A stretch of 52,395 nt of DNA from an uncultured Prevotella sp. Its GTDB lineage: Bacteria; Bacteroidota; Bacteroidia; Bacteroidales; Bacteroidaceae. The position numbers and the translations under genes are program-made. The notes below the pieces were generated by a model. It was not told the DNA's origin. It saw only the letters and a program-made list of their open reading frames with translations, and ran no database searches. The stretch covers positions 1 through 52,395 of the forward strand of contig CAKQCV010000015.1 in assembly GCA_934217675.1 (NCBI GenBank). Reading direction: 5' to 3'. Below are positions 27,742-39,116 of this stretch, one piece after another; the stretch's first letter is position 1; each line of letters starts with the position of its first letter.

Positions 27742-28767
27742 ATGAACGAAAGTCAAGCAACGACAATGAAAGATATAGCCGAGCATTTCGGTGTGTCAAT
27801 CTCCACTGTATCACGAGCTCTTAGCGGAAACAAGCGAGTGAAACAGGAAAAGCGAGAGGCAATACAGAAATATGCAACGGACCATAACTTTTACCCTAAC
27901 GACATTGCAAAGTCTCTTAGGTTCTCTAAAAGGCAACCAGTAAAGATTATAGGAGTCATCGTGCCAGAGATTACCCACTATTATTTTTCATCTGTGCTTA
28001 CAGGCATTGAGGAAAGGGCGTCAGAACGAGGATACCGAATTATTATAACAATGAGCAAGGAGAGCTATGAACGTGAAGTGCAACTTTGCCAAATGTTCGA
28101 AGCACACAAAATATGTGGGGTGATTGTGTCGCAAACAAAAGAAACAACTACATACGACCATTTTAAATCTCTACAGAACAAGGGCATCACATTGGTGTTC
28201 TTCGATCGTATCTGCACAGGAATCAACGCAAGTCTTGTTGTGGTAGACGACTATATGGGGGCTTTCAACGCCGTTACACATCTCGTCAATACTGGATGCA
28301 AGCATATTGCATTCTATGGGATGCCTGGAAACACCGTAATTGGCAAGAACAGATACAATGGATATAGGGATGCTCTGCTAAAGGCAGGAATTACACCTAA
28401 CGATTCGCTCATATTTGCATGCGACAACAGGACTGCTGCTGAAAAAATTACACCTGAAATACTAAAGGGTGACAATATTCCTGATGCATTCTTCTGTGTG
28501 AATGATGATACGGCTATTGGAGTAATGTACACGGCAAAACGAATGGGACTGAAGATTCCTGACGACATTTCGGTGTGTGGCTTTACAAACGGAAACCGTG
28601 CAATGGCTTGCGACCCACAGCTCACAACAGTGGAACAGCGTGGTGTGGAAGTGGGAAGAGAATCTGCTGATATACTTATTGACAAGGTGGAAGGCATCAT
28701 ACCTACAAACAAAATAGAGAAACGAGTTGTCAGAACTCGTCTCATTGTGAGGGGAAGTAGCAGATAA
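27742..28767 (+). CDS. LacI-family transcriptional regulator of the starch locus
   Basis: The 341-residue protein has an N-terminal LacI HTH (MKDIAEHFGVSISTVSRALS) with the hinge region (NDIAKSLRFSKRQP). A periplasmic-binding-protein-like effector domain follows (GVIVPEITHYYFSSVLTGIE; PDAFFCVNDDTAIGVM). The start at 27742 lies after the -7 box; 27766 is the other option. It is the first gene of the enzyme arm and diverges from susC. Two operator palindromes lie in the shared upstream region. It probably senses a starch breakdown product and controls both arms. This differs from the classical Bacteroides locus, where the membrane-bound SusR is the activator. Confidence 0.93.
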   Translation: MNESQATTMKDIAEHFGVSISTVSRALSGNKRVKQEKREAIQKYATDHNFYPNDIAKSLRFSKRQPVKIIGVIVPEITHYYFSSVLTGIEERASERGYRIIITMSKESYEREVQLCQMFEAHKICGVIVSQTKETTTYDHFKSLQNKGITLVFFDRICTGINASLVVVDDYMGAFNAVTHLVNTGCKHIAFYGMPGNTVIGKNRYNGYRDALLKAGITPNDSLIFACDNRTAAEKITPEILKGDNIPDAFFCVNDDTAIGVMYTAKRMGLKIPDDISVCGFTNGNRAMACDPQLTTVEQRGVEVGRESADILIDKVEGIIPTNKIEKRVVRTRLIVRGSSR

Positions 28768-28797
28768 CATAAAAAAGTAAAATAATAACATAATCGT

Positions 28798-30105
28798 ATG
28801 AAACAGAAACAAGATTTGAGCTTTTGGAAGCTTTGGAATCTAAGCTTTGGATTTTTTGGCGTGCAGATTGCCTACGCTCTGCAAAGTGCCAACATATCGA
28901 GAATCTTTGCCACACTGGGTGCTGATCCTCATTCTCTCAGTTATTTCTGGATTTTACCACCACTGATGGGTATTATCGTGCAACCAATAGTGGGAACACT
29001 GAGCGACCGCACATGGTGCAAGTTCGGCAGACGTATACCTTATTTGTTTATAGGATCGGCTGTTGCTGTTGCCGTGATGTGCTTGTTGCCAAACGCCGGG
29101 TCGTTCGGCATGGCGGTGAGCACAGCTATGGTGTTCGGACTAATATCGCTGATGTTTCTCGACACAAGCATAAACATGGCGATGCAACCGTTTAAAATGC
29201 TCGTTGGCGACATGGTAAACGAGAAGCAGAAGTCGCTCGCCTACTCTATACAAAGTTTCTTGTGTAATGCAGGCTCGCTTATCGGATTTGTGTTCCCGTT
29301 TTTCTTCACAGCTCTCGGCATTGCCAACGAAGCACCACAAGGTGTCGTTCCTGATTCCGTAATCTACTCTTTCTATATTGGTGCAGCTATTCTTATCCTA
29401 TGTGTTTTATACACTTCATTCACTGTAAAGGAATGGAACCCAAAGGAATACGCCGAATACAACGAACTTAAGCCTAAGGCTGAGGAACAGAAAGCCAACT
29501 GGATTGATTTGCTGAAAAATGCGCCTTCAATGTTCTGGAAAGTAGGACTGGTGCAGTTTTTCTGTTGGGCAGCATTTCTTTATATGTGGACTTACACAAA
29601 CGGAACCATTGCCGAAACCGTTTGGCATACTACCGATGTTTCATCTGCTGCCTATCAAGAGGCAGGAAATTGGGTTGGAGTCTTATTCTTCTGCCAAGCG
29701 TTGGGCAGTGTGGTATGGGCAGTAGTCTTGCCTAAGATAAAGAATGGGAAAATTGCTTATGCTGCAAGTCTCATCATAGGTGCTGCCGGGTTTGCCATGC
29801 TACCGTTTACTGACGATAAATATATGCTTATCCTTCCTTTCGCTCTCATCGGTTGTGCATGGGCGGCTATGCTTGCCATGCCGTTTGCATTTGTTACCAA
29901 TGCTCTTGAAGGATATGGGCACAAGGGAGCTTATCTCGGACTCTTTAACGGCACTATCTGTCTGCCGCAAATCGTGGCAGCTGCAATCGGCGGACATGTT
30001 TTGTCGCTTATAGGCTCTCACCAGTACAGCATGATGATTGTTGCTGCCGTTTGCCTTGCACTGGGTGCCGTTAGCGTGGGACTGGTAAAGCCACAAAAGC
30101 ATTGA
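28798..30105 (+). CDS. MFS/GPH-type sugar transporter (SLC45-like)
   Basis: This inner-membrane permease of 435 residues has about 12 membrane helices. Early motifs (GFFGVQIAYALQSANISRIFATLG; GTLSDRTWCKFGRRIPY) resemble SLC45/sucrose- and maltose-type proton symporters. It follows lacI by 30 bp in the enzyme arm of the starch locus, so it probably moves maltose, maltodextrin or glucose from the periplasm into the cytoplasm. The exact substrate is inferred from context. Confidence 0.9.
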   Translation: MKQKQDLSFWKLWNLSFGFFGVQIAYALQSANISRIFATLGADPHSLSYFWILPPLMGIIVQPIVGTLSDRTWCKFGRRIPYLFIGSAVAVAVMCLLPNAGSFGMAVSTAMVFGLISLMFLDTSINMAMQPFKMLVGDMVNEKQKSLAYSIQSFLCNAGSLIGFVFPFFFTALGIANEAPQGVVPDSVIYSFYIGAAILILCVLYTSFTVKEWNPKEYAEYNELKPKAEEQKANWIDLLKNAPSMFWKVGLVQFFCWAAFLYMWTYTNGTIAETVWHTTDVSSAAYQEAGNWVGVLFFCQALGSVVWAVVLPKIKNGKIAYAASLIIGAAGFAMLPFTDDKYMLILPFALIGCAWAAMLAMPFAFVTNALEGYGHKGAYLGLFNGTICLPQIVAAAIGGHVLSLIGSHQYSMMIVAAVCLALGAVSVGLVKPQKH

Positions 30106-30210
30106 AACAGGAAATAAACAAAATAAATACTGAATCTTACAGAATTAATAAATAATAATAAATAAAAAGATACCGCGCCATATATATTCAAATGCGTGGA
30201 GGAGGGGCTT

Positions 30211-32880
30211 ATGAAAATTCACTTTAATCTCAACTACAAAACTGCCTTTGGCGAGGATTTGCGACTAAACATAATCAAAGACAACTCTGCTGATACTACA
30301 ACATACGGCATGACCACCATTGACGGAAAGATGTGGACTTGCGACATTGAAATGAAATCAGGAACGAACAGAATTGATTACTTTTACAGTCTTGATAACA
30401 GCGGAAACGAAGAGAGACACGAATGGCAAACCATAACCCACAGGCTTGAGTTTAATGCAAAAAGAGCTAAAGAATATGTGGTATATAGCCGTTGGACCGA
30501 CATTCCTTGCGACTCTTATCTATATAGTTCTGCATTTACAGACTGTGTGAACCGCAGACATCACGAAACAATGCCTGAAACAAGATTCAAAAAAACTCTA
30601 AGGCTCATTGTGCGGGCATCGCAACTAAGGAAAGGTGAACGACTGTCGCTTGTCGGTAAAAGCAACAGTTTAGGAGCATGGAATACAGAGCGAGCAGTGA
30701 AGATGTATGAACACAACTATAATGAATGGTGTGCAGACATTGATATTGAGAAATTTGACGATAAACAAACAGAACTGAAATTCATTACTACAAACGAGAA
30801 AGGGAATATTCTGTGGGAAACTGGATATAATAGGACTATCACCATACCTGAAATAAATGATAATGAGGTTTGCGTATACGAACTTGATCAGGCTTTCTTT
30901 GAGATTTGCAACACTAAGCTTGCAGGAACACTCATACCGGTGTTCTCGCTCCGCACTAAAGGAAGTTTCGGCGTGGGTGACTTCGGTGATCTGAAGATGA
31001 TGATAGACTGGGTGGCTGAAACAAATCAAAAGGTGCTGCAAGTGCTACCGATAAACGACACTACATCCACACATACATGGACTGACTCTTATCCTTACTC
31101 TGCCATAAGCATATTTGCTCTTCACCCACAGTTTACTGACTTCAGACAATTACCGCAAATAAAAGACAAGAAAAAAGCGGAAGAGTTTGAAGCTCTGAGA
31201 AAGGAACTGAACGAACTGAAGCAAATTGATTATGAACGGGTGAATAAAGCAAAGACCGAATATTTGCAAATCATCTTCGAACAAGAGGGAGAAGAAACCT
31301 TAAAGTCTCTCAACTTCAAACAGTTCTTGAAAGAAAATGAACACTGGCTCGTGCCGTATGCCCAATATTGCTATTTCCGCGACAAATTCGGATGCGTGGA
31401 TTTCTCAAAATGGAATGGGCACAATAACTGGAATGAAGCTGACCGCGGAGTTTTACTCAATCCTCGCTCAAAGGAGTTCAAGGATGTGGCTTTCTATTAT
31501 TATGTGCAGTTTATACTGAACAACCAAATGCGCTCTGCACATGAATATGCCATGGCTCGTGGCGTGATTCTTAAAGGTGATATCCCTATTGGAGTGAACA
31601 GAAACAGCTGTGACGTGTGGCATGAACCACAGTATTTCAATCTTAATTCGCAAGCCGGTGCCCCACCTGACGGATTCTCTGTAAACGGACAGAATTGGGG
31701 ATTCCCTACGTATAACTGGCAGAGGATGATTGATGATGGATGTGAATGGTGGATCAGACGGTTCCAAAACATGTCTAAATATTTTGATGCCTACAGAATT
31801 GACCATGTGCTCGGTTTCTTCCGCATTTGGGCTATTCCTACAACTTGTGTACATGGATTACTCGGACAATTCTCGCCTTCTATCGCTATGACAAGAGAAG
31901 AAATAGAGGGTTACGGACTGCATTTCCAAGAGAAACTGTTCACCACTCCGTTTATAGCAAGATGGGTGGTAGAACGTGTGTTTGGTGTTCATACTGAGGA
32001 GGTAATAAACAAGTATCTGAATCATGAGCACGATGATATATTCTCCCTGAAACCTGAATATAACACTGAACGCAAGATAGAGGCAACTTTTGCTGGTAAA
32101 AACTCAACAGATGATATTTGGATTCGCGACGGTCTGTATGCTCTTGCTGCTGACGTGCTGTTTGTTAGAGATACTAACGACAATAATAAATTCCATCCAA
32201 GAATAACGGCACAACTGAACTTCATGTATGAAGCTTTGGTTGATAGCGACAAAGAGAAATTTAACCGTCTGTATAACGACTATTATTACCGCCGGAACAA
32301 CAACTTCTGGTATAACGAGGCAATGAAGAAATTGCCGGTACTTGTTCAAGCAACACGCATGCTTGTATGTGCAGAAGATCTCGGAATGGTGCCAGACTGT
32401 GTGGCTTGGGTAATGAACGAGTTGCGCATCTTGAGTCTCGAGTTGCAACAGATGCCAAAGGACCCAAGCGTGAAGTTTGGGGAAATATGGAAAAATCCTT
32501 ACCGAAGCGTATGCACACTGTCTACTCACGACATGCCTACACTGAGACAATGGTGGGATGAAGATTATGACCGCACTCAAGAATATTACTTATCACAGTT
32601 ATGCCGTAGTGGAGCTGCTCCACACCCACTGCCAGGATGGCTTGCACGCGAAATTATATCGAATCAGCTTACTTGTCCTTCTATGCTTTGCATTCTATCG
32701 CTGCAAGACTGGTTTGCTATTGACGAAAAGCTACGCTTGCCTGATGCCAATGCTGAGCGCATCAATATTCCAGCTAATCCTCACCACTACTGGAGATACC
32801 GAATGCACGTAAACATTGAGGACTTGATTGTCAACAAGGAATATAATGACAAAATCAAGGATTTGGTTGGATTGAGATAA
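30211..32880 (+). CDS. malQ: 4-alpha-glucanotransferase (GH77) with N-terminal CBM20-like modules
   Basis: This cytoplasmic enzyme transfers glucan segments between maltodextrins and releases glucose. The ATG at 30211 follows a strong GGAGGAGGGG ribosome site, unusual in this window; a GTG at 30196 is rejected. Two CBM20-like starch-binding modules (about 1-105 and 130-230; LVGKSNSLGAWN in the second) precede the GH77 barrel (about 250-889). Catalytic residues fit the family: nucleophile Asp531 in YRIDHVLGFFR, acid/base Glu722 in CAEDLGMVP, and Asp774 in THDMPTLR. The 889-residue length matches Bacteroidetes and plant DPE2-type enzymes. There is no signal peptide. It lies in the enzyme arm between the permease and GH97. 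Confidence 0.94.
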   Translation: MKIHFNLNYKTAFGEDLRLNIIKDNSADTTTYGMTTIDGKMWTCDIEMKSGTNRIDYFYSLDNSGNEERHEWQTITHRLEFNAKRAKEYVVYSRWTDIPCDSYLYSSAFTDCVNRRHHETMPETRFKKTLRLIVRASQLRKGERLSLVGKSNSLGAWNTERAVKMYEHNYNEWCADIDIEKFDDKQTELKFITTNEKGNILWETGYNRTITIPEINDNEVCVYELDQAFFEICNTKLAGTLIPVFSLRTKGSFGVGDFGDLKMMIDWVAETNQKVLQVLPINDTTSTHTWTDSYPYSAISIFALHPQFTDFRQLPQIKDKKKAEEFEALRKELNELKQIDYERVNKAKTEYLQIIFEQEGEETLKSLNFKQFLKENEHWLVPYAQYCYFRDKFGCVDFSKWNGHNNWNEADRGVLLNPRSKEFKDVAFYYYVQFILNNQMRSAHEYAMARGVILKGDIPIGVNRNSCDVWHEPQYFNLNSQAGAPPDGFSVNGQNWGFPTYNWQRMIDDGCEWWIRRFQNMSKYFDAYRIDHVLGFFRIWAIPTTCVHGLLGQFSPSIAMTREEIEGYGLHFQEKLFTTPFIARWVVERVFGVHTEEVINKYLNHEHDDIFSLKPEYNTERKIEATFAGKNSTDDIWIRDGLYALAADVLFVRDTNDNNKFHPRITAQLNFMYEALVDSDKEKFNRLYNDYYYRRNNNFWYNEAMKKLPVLVQATRMLVCAEDLGMVPDCVAWVMNELRILSLELQQMPKDPSVKFGEIWKNPYRSVCTLSTHDMPTLRQWWDEDYDRTQEYYLSQLCRSGAAPHPLPGWLAREIISNQLTCPSMLCILSLQDWFAIDEKLRLPDANAERINIPANPHHYWRYRMHVNIEDLIVNKEYNDKIKDLVGLR

Positions 32881-32937
32881 AAAGAAAGTTCCCTACAACT
32901 CCCCCCTGAGGGAGAAGAAAGGAAATAAAAACATTAA

Positions 32938-35157
<2,220 letters not shown>

Positions 35158-35174
35158 CTGTAAAAGACGAAGAC

Positions 35175-37076
35175 ATGAAAACTTCATTAATATTCTCAAC
35201 ACTGCTTGTTGCAGCTATGCCGCACGCTGTTGCTGCTCAAGGTATTTTCAACGAGATGTCGTTTTCTGATACGAAGACGGTATTCAAACTCAATGCCCCC
35301 AAAAGTGCCATTCTGCGTATATACGACGATGCCACCTCAAGAAAAGTCAAGAATATGATAAAGATGAAAAAGGTTGGCAAAGAATCGTGGCGAGCAGAAG
35401 TGAAAGGAAACCTTAAAGGAAAATTCTACACTTTTGATACAGGATACGGTGAATGCCCCGGACTTTTTGCAAAGGCTGTAGGGGTGAATGGCAACAGAGC
35501 AGCTGTGGTGGATATGACAGAAACTAATCCTGAAGGATGGGAAACGGATAAAAGACCGGAACTGAAGTCTCCATGCGATCTCGTAATATATGAACTTCAT
35601 CACAGGGATTTCTCTATCGACCCATCGTCGGGTATAAGATACAAGGGGAAATTTCTTGCTCTCACAGAGTCGCATTCAATAGAGTATCTGAAAAGGCTTG
35701 GAGTGAATGCTATTCATATTCTGCCTTCGTTTGACTATGCATCAGTTGATGAAACACAATTGGACACACCTCAATATAATTGGGGATACGACCCGAAGAA
35801 CTATAATGTACCGGAAGGAAGTTACGCTACAGATCCTTACAATCCTATTGCAAGAATAAAAGAATTCAAATTGATGGTTCAAGCTCTTCACAAAGCTGGC
35901 ATAAGAGTTATTCTTGATGTTGTTTACAACCATACTTTTGATATTGAGAACAGTAACTTCCAACGTGTCAACCCTGATTATTTCTATCGGAAAACTTCTG
36001 ATGGGAAATACTCTAATGGGTCTGGATGTGGCAACGAAACGGCTTCTGAGAAACAGTTGATGAGGGAATATATGGTTGAAAGCATAAAATACTGGATTAA
36101 TGAATATCACATTGATGGTTTCCGTTTTGACTTGATGGGAGTTCACGACATACAAACCATGAACTTGATACGGCACGAGGTTGACAAGATAGATCCGTCT
36201 ATATATATTTACGGTGAGGGATGGAGTGCTGGAAGTTGTGCATATCCTACAGAGAAATTAGCTATGAAAGCTAATGCAAAACAGCTTGACGGTATTGGAG
36301 CTTTTTGTGATGACATGCGCGATGCTTTGCGCGGTCCTTTCAGTGATGACCACAAGGGGGGATTTCTTGCTGGTGAACCTAATATGGAAGAGAGTATAAA
36401 ATTCGGTATTGCCGGCGCCGTAAGTCATCCGCAAATTGATATGAAAAAAGTAAACTACAGCAAGGCTCCATGGACAAACTCACCTTCACAAATGATTAGC
36501 TATGTTAGCTGTCATGATGATATGTGCCTGACAGACAGGCTGAAGGCAAGTATACCAAACATAAGTACGGATGAACTTATACGTTTGGATCTACTTGCTC
36601 AAACAGCAGTTCTTACATCACAAGGTGTGCCGTTCATATTATGTGGAGAAGAAATGCTGCGAGACAAAAAGGGGGTACACAACAGTTATAACTCACCTGA
36701 CAGTATAAATCATCTTAACTGGAACAATCTGAAGAAATATCCAGAAGTGTTCAACTACTATTGTGGCATGATTGCACTAAGAAAGGCTCATCCTGCTTTC
36801 CGCATGGGCAACGCGGATGAAGTAAGGAAGCATTTGATTTTTCTTGATGCGCCCAAAGGCGTTGTTGCTTTTCATCTGAAAAACAATGCAGGTGGCGACA
36901 AATGGAAAGACATTATTGTTATTCTTAATGCAAACAAAGAGCCAAAAGATATTAATATACCTAATGGAAATTATACTATTGTTACCAAAAACGGAAAAGT
37001 GGATAGCAACGGACTTGGTACGGTATGCGGCAACAAGGCTACAGTAGAGGCACAAAGTGCTATGATTCTGCACTAA
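35175..37076 (+). CDS. pulA: Type I pullulanase, GH13 (periplasmic)
   Basis: The enzyme hydrolyses alpha-1,6 branch points. Starting at ATG 35175, the 633-residue protein has a signal peptide (MKTSLIFSTLLVAAMPHAVA). The start at 35112 overlaps the GH97 gene and puts 21 residues before the signal. An N-terminal CBM48-like domain (about 25-130) leads to the GH13 barrel with the type I pullulanase signature YNWGYDP. Catalytic residues are Asp319 (GFRFDLMG), Glu348 (YGEGWS) and Asp448 (SCHDD). It belongs to the starch enzyme operon. Confidence 0.94.
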   Translation: MKTSLIFSTLLVAAMPHAVAAQGIFNEMSFSDTKTVFKLNAPKSAILRIYDDATSRKVKNMIKMKKVGKESWRAEVKGNLKGKFYTFDTGYGECPGLFAKAVGVNGNRAAVVDMTETNPEGWETDKRPELKSPCDLVIYELHHRDFSIDPSSGIRYKGKFLALTESHSIEYLKRLGVNAIHILPSFDYASVDETQLDTPQYNWGYDPKNYNVPEGSYATDPYNPIARIKEFKLMVQALHKAGIRVILDVVYNHTFDIENSNFQRVNPDYFYRKTSDGKYSNGSGCGNETASEKQLMREYMVESIKYWINEYHIDGFRFDLMGVHDIQTMNLIRHEVDKIDPSIYIYGEGWSAGSCAYPTEKLAMKANAKQLDGIGAFCDDMRDALRGPFSDDHKGGFLAGEPNMEESIKFGIAGAVSHPQIDMKKVNYSKAPWTNSPSQMISYVSCHDDMCLTDRLKASIPNISTDELIRLDLLAQTAVLTSQGVPFILCGEEMLRDKKGVHNSYNSPDSINHLNWNNLKKYPEVFNYYCGMIALRKAHPAFRMGNADEVRKHLIFLDAPKGVVAFHLKNNAGGDKWKDIIVILNANKEPKDINIPNGNYTIVTKNGKVDSNGLGTVCGNKATVEAQSAMILH

Positions 37077-37124
37077 AGTTGGTAATTCAAGCTTTACCTT
37101 TTCATCATAAAACCAATAACACGT

Positions 37125-39047
37125 ATGAAAAAAACAATTATAGCTGCCCTCTTGTTGGGCACAACAATAACAATGAATGCTGCTAATAAAATTGAACGTA
37201 TTGAGCCTACAGACTGGTTCGTAGGAATGAAGAATCCACAGGTGCAGCTCATGGTATATGGCAAAAACATCAAGTCGGCTGATGTTACAACCGACTACCC
37301 AGGAGTGAAAATTGACAGTCTTGTGAGACTTGACAGCCCAAACTATCTTCTGATTTATATGAACGTGAAGAATGCACAACCAGGAACCATGAACCTGAAA
37401 TTCAACGGCAAGCAAATTAAGCAAACAGTGAAGTATACATTAAAAGCAAGGAAGATGACAGGCGAACAGCATAAAGGATTCTCAAATGCAGATGTTTTGT
37501 ATATGCTAATGCCTGACCGTTTTGCAAGTAGCGGTTCCGACAAGAATAATATAAAAGGGATGTTGCCCTACTCTATCAACCGTAATGAGCCAAGCTTAAG
37601 ACACGGAGGCGATATTGAAGGTATACGACAACATCTGGACTACTTCAACAAACTCGGTGTTACGGCATTATGGTTTACTCCTGTACTTGAGAACAACTCT
37701 CCTGATAATGGCAAGCAAAGCACATATCATGGCTATGCCACTACAAACTATTATCGGGTTGACCCAAGATTCGGCAGCAATGATGAATATTGCAGACTTA
37801 TCAAAGAAGCACATGAAAAAGGTCTGAAAGTGGTTATGGACATGATCTTTAACCATTGTGGATTTGACCATCCATGGGTAAAGGATATGCCTTCAAAAGA
37901 CTGGTTCAACTGTCCGGAATGGCTTTATCCAGAAAATCAGGCAAGAAATAAAAAAACAAAAACAATTGATGGGGCTGCAGAAGTGAATGACAAATATCTG
38001 CAAACAAGCTATAAACTTACACCTGTGCTTGATCCGTATGCAAGTAAAGTGGACATGAAAGAAACTGTGGACGGATGGTTTGTGCCAACAATGCCTGATT
38101 TGAACCAGCGAAACCAACACCTTATGACGTATCTGATACAAAACAGCGAATGGTGGATTGAGACGGCTAATATAGACGGTATTAGAATGGACACTTACCC
38201 ATATGCCGACCGAAATGGAATGGCACGATGGATGGAGGTACTCAATGACGAGTATCCAAACTTTAACACGGTTGGAGAAACTTGGGTAACGGAACCTGCA
38301 TACACTGCGGCATGGCAAAAGGATTCAAAACTGTCAAACAAAAACTCTTACTTGAAGACTGTTATGGACTTCGCTTTCTTCGATAGATTGAATCTTGCTA
38401 AAAATGAAGAAACTGATGCCTGGTGGAATGGATTCAACCGCATATACAACTCTTTATGCTACGACTACCTTTACAAAGATCCAAGCCATGTTATGGCTTT
38501 CATTGAAAATCATGACACTGACCGCTTCCTTGGCAACGGGCAAGATACTCTTTCGCTAAAACAGGCTCTTGCTCTTTTACTCACCATCAACCGTATTCCA
38601 CAGCTTTACTATGGAACAGAAGTTCTTATGAACGGAACAAAACAGATTACTGACGGTAATGTTAGACGTGACTTCCCTGGAGGTTTTATAGGCGACAAAC
38701 ATAATGCTTTTACTAAAGAAGGGCGTTCAAAAGAAGAAAATAATATGTTCAACTGGCTGAGCAATCTGCTACATTGGCGACAAGGAAACGATGTTATAAT
38801 AAAAGGAAAACAAACTCAGTTTATTCCACAAGATGGAATATATGTCGTGGCTCGCACTCTTGGAAACAAAGATATTATGACCATTGTCAATGGAACGAGT
38901 CATCAAAGGAAAATGAAAGTGGCTCGATATGCTGAGATTATAAAAGGAAGAAATGAAGCTGTGAATATTCTAAGCGGTAGAAAAATCAACGTATCTACAG
39001 ACGTTACACTACCGTCAAGGGGAACAATGATTTTAGAATTCAAATAA
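37125..39047 (+). CDS. susA: GH13 neopullulanase/cyclomaltodextrinase-like enzyme (SusA-like)
   Basis: The 640-residue periplasmic enzyme has a signal peptide (KKTIIAALLLGTTITMNA) and an N-terminal domain (about 22-115) like the cyclomaltodextrinase N domain, with WFVGMKNPQVQLMVYG. The GH13 barrel (about 125-560) has nucleophile Asp356 (DGIRMDTYPY), acid/base Glu385 (TVGETW) and Asp464 (ENHDTDRF). It resembles SusA, which cuts imported maltooligosaccharides and pullulan. It is sixth in the enzyme arm, between pullulanase and the extracellular amylase. Confidence 0.92.
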   Translation: MKKTIIAALLLGTTITMNAANKIERIEPTDWFVGMKNPQVQLMVYGKNIKSADVTTDYPGVKIDSLVRLDSPNYLLIYMNVKNAQPGTMNLKFNGKQIKQTVKYTLKARKMTGEQHKGFSNADVLYMLMPDRFASSGSDKNNIKGMLPYSINRNEPSLRHGGDIEGIRQHLDYFNKLGVTALWFTPVLENNSPDNGKQSTYHGYATTNYYRVDPRFGSNDEYCRLIKEAHEKGLKVVMDMIFNHCGFDHPWVKDMPSKDWFNCPEWLYPENQARNKKTKTIDGAAEVNDKYLQTSYKLTPVLDPYASKVDMKETVDGWFVPTMPDLNQRNQHLMTYLIQNSEWWIETANIDGIRMDTYPYADRNGMARWMEVLNDEYPNFNTVGETWVTEPAYTAAWQKDSKLSNKNSYLKTVMDFAFFDRLNLAKNEETDAWWNGFNRIYNSLCYDYLYKDPSHVMAFIENHDTDRFLGNGQDTLSLKQALALLLTINRIPQLYYGTEVLMNGTKQITDGNVRRDFPGGFIGDKHNAFTKEGRSKEENNMFNWLSNLLHWRQGNDVIIKGKQTQFIPQDGIYVVARTLGNKDIMTIVNGTSHQRKMKVARYAEIIKGRNEAVNILSGRKINVSTDVTLPSRGTMILEFK

Positions 39048-39116
39048 TATGCTACACTATTCCTTCCACAAGACGAAAGAGAATTAAGAAATCGGACATT
39101 AAAATATCATATAAAC

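Noticed and set aside
36777..37424. 215-codon minus-strand frame across the pullulanase and SusA-like genes
   Set aside because: It is antisense to two strong genes and has a composition typical of shadow frames.
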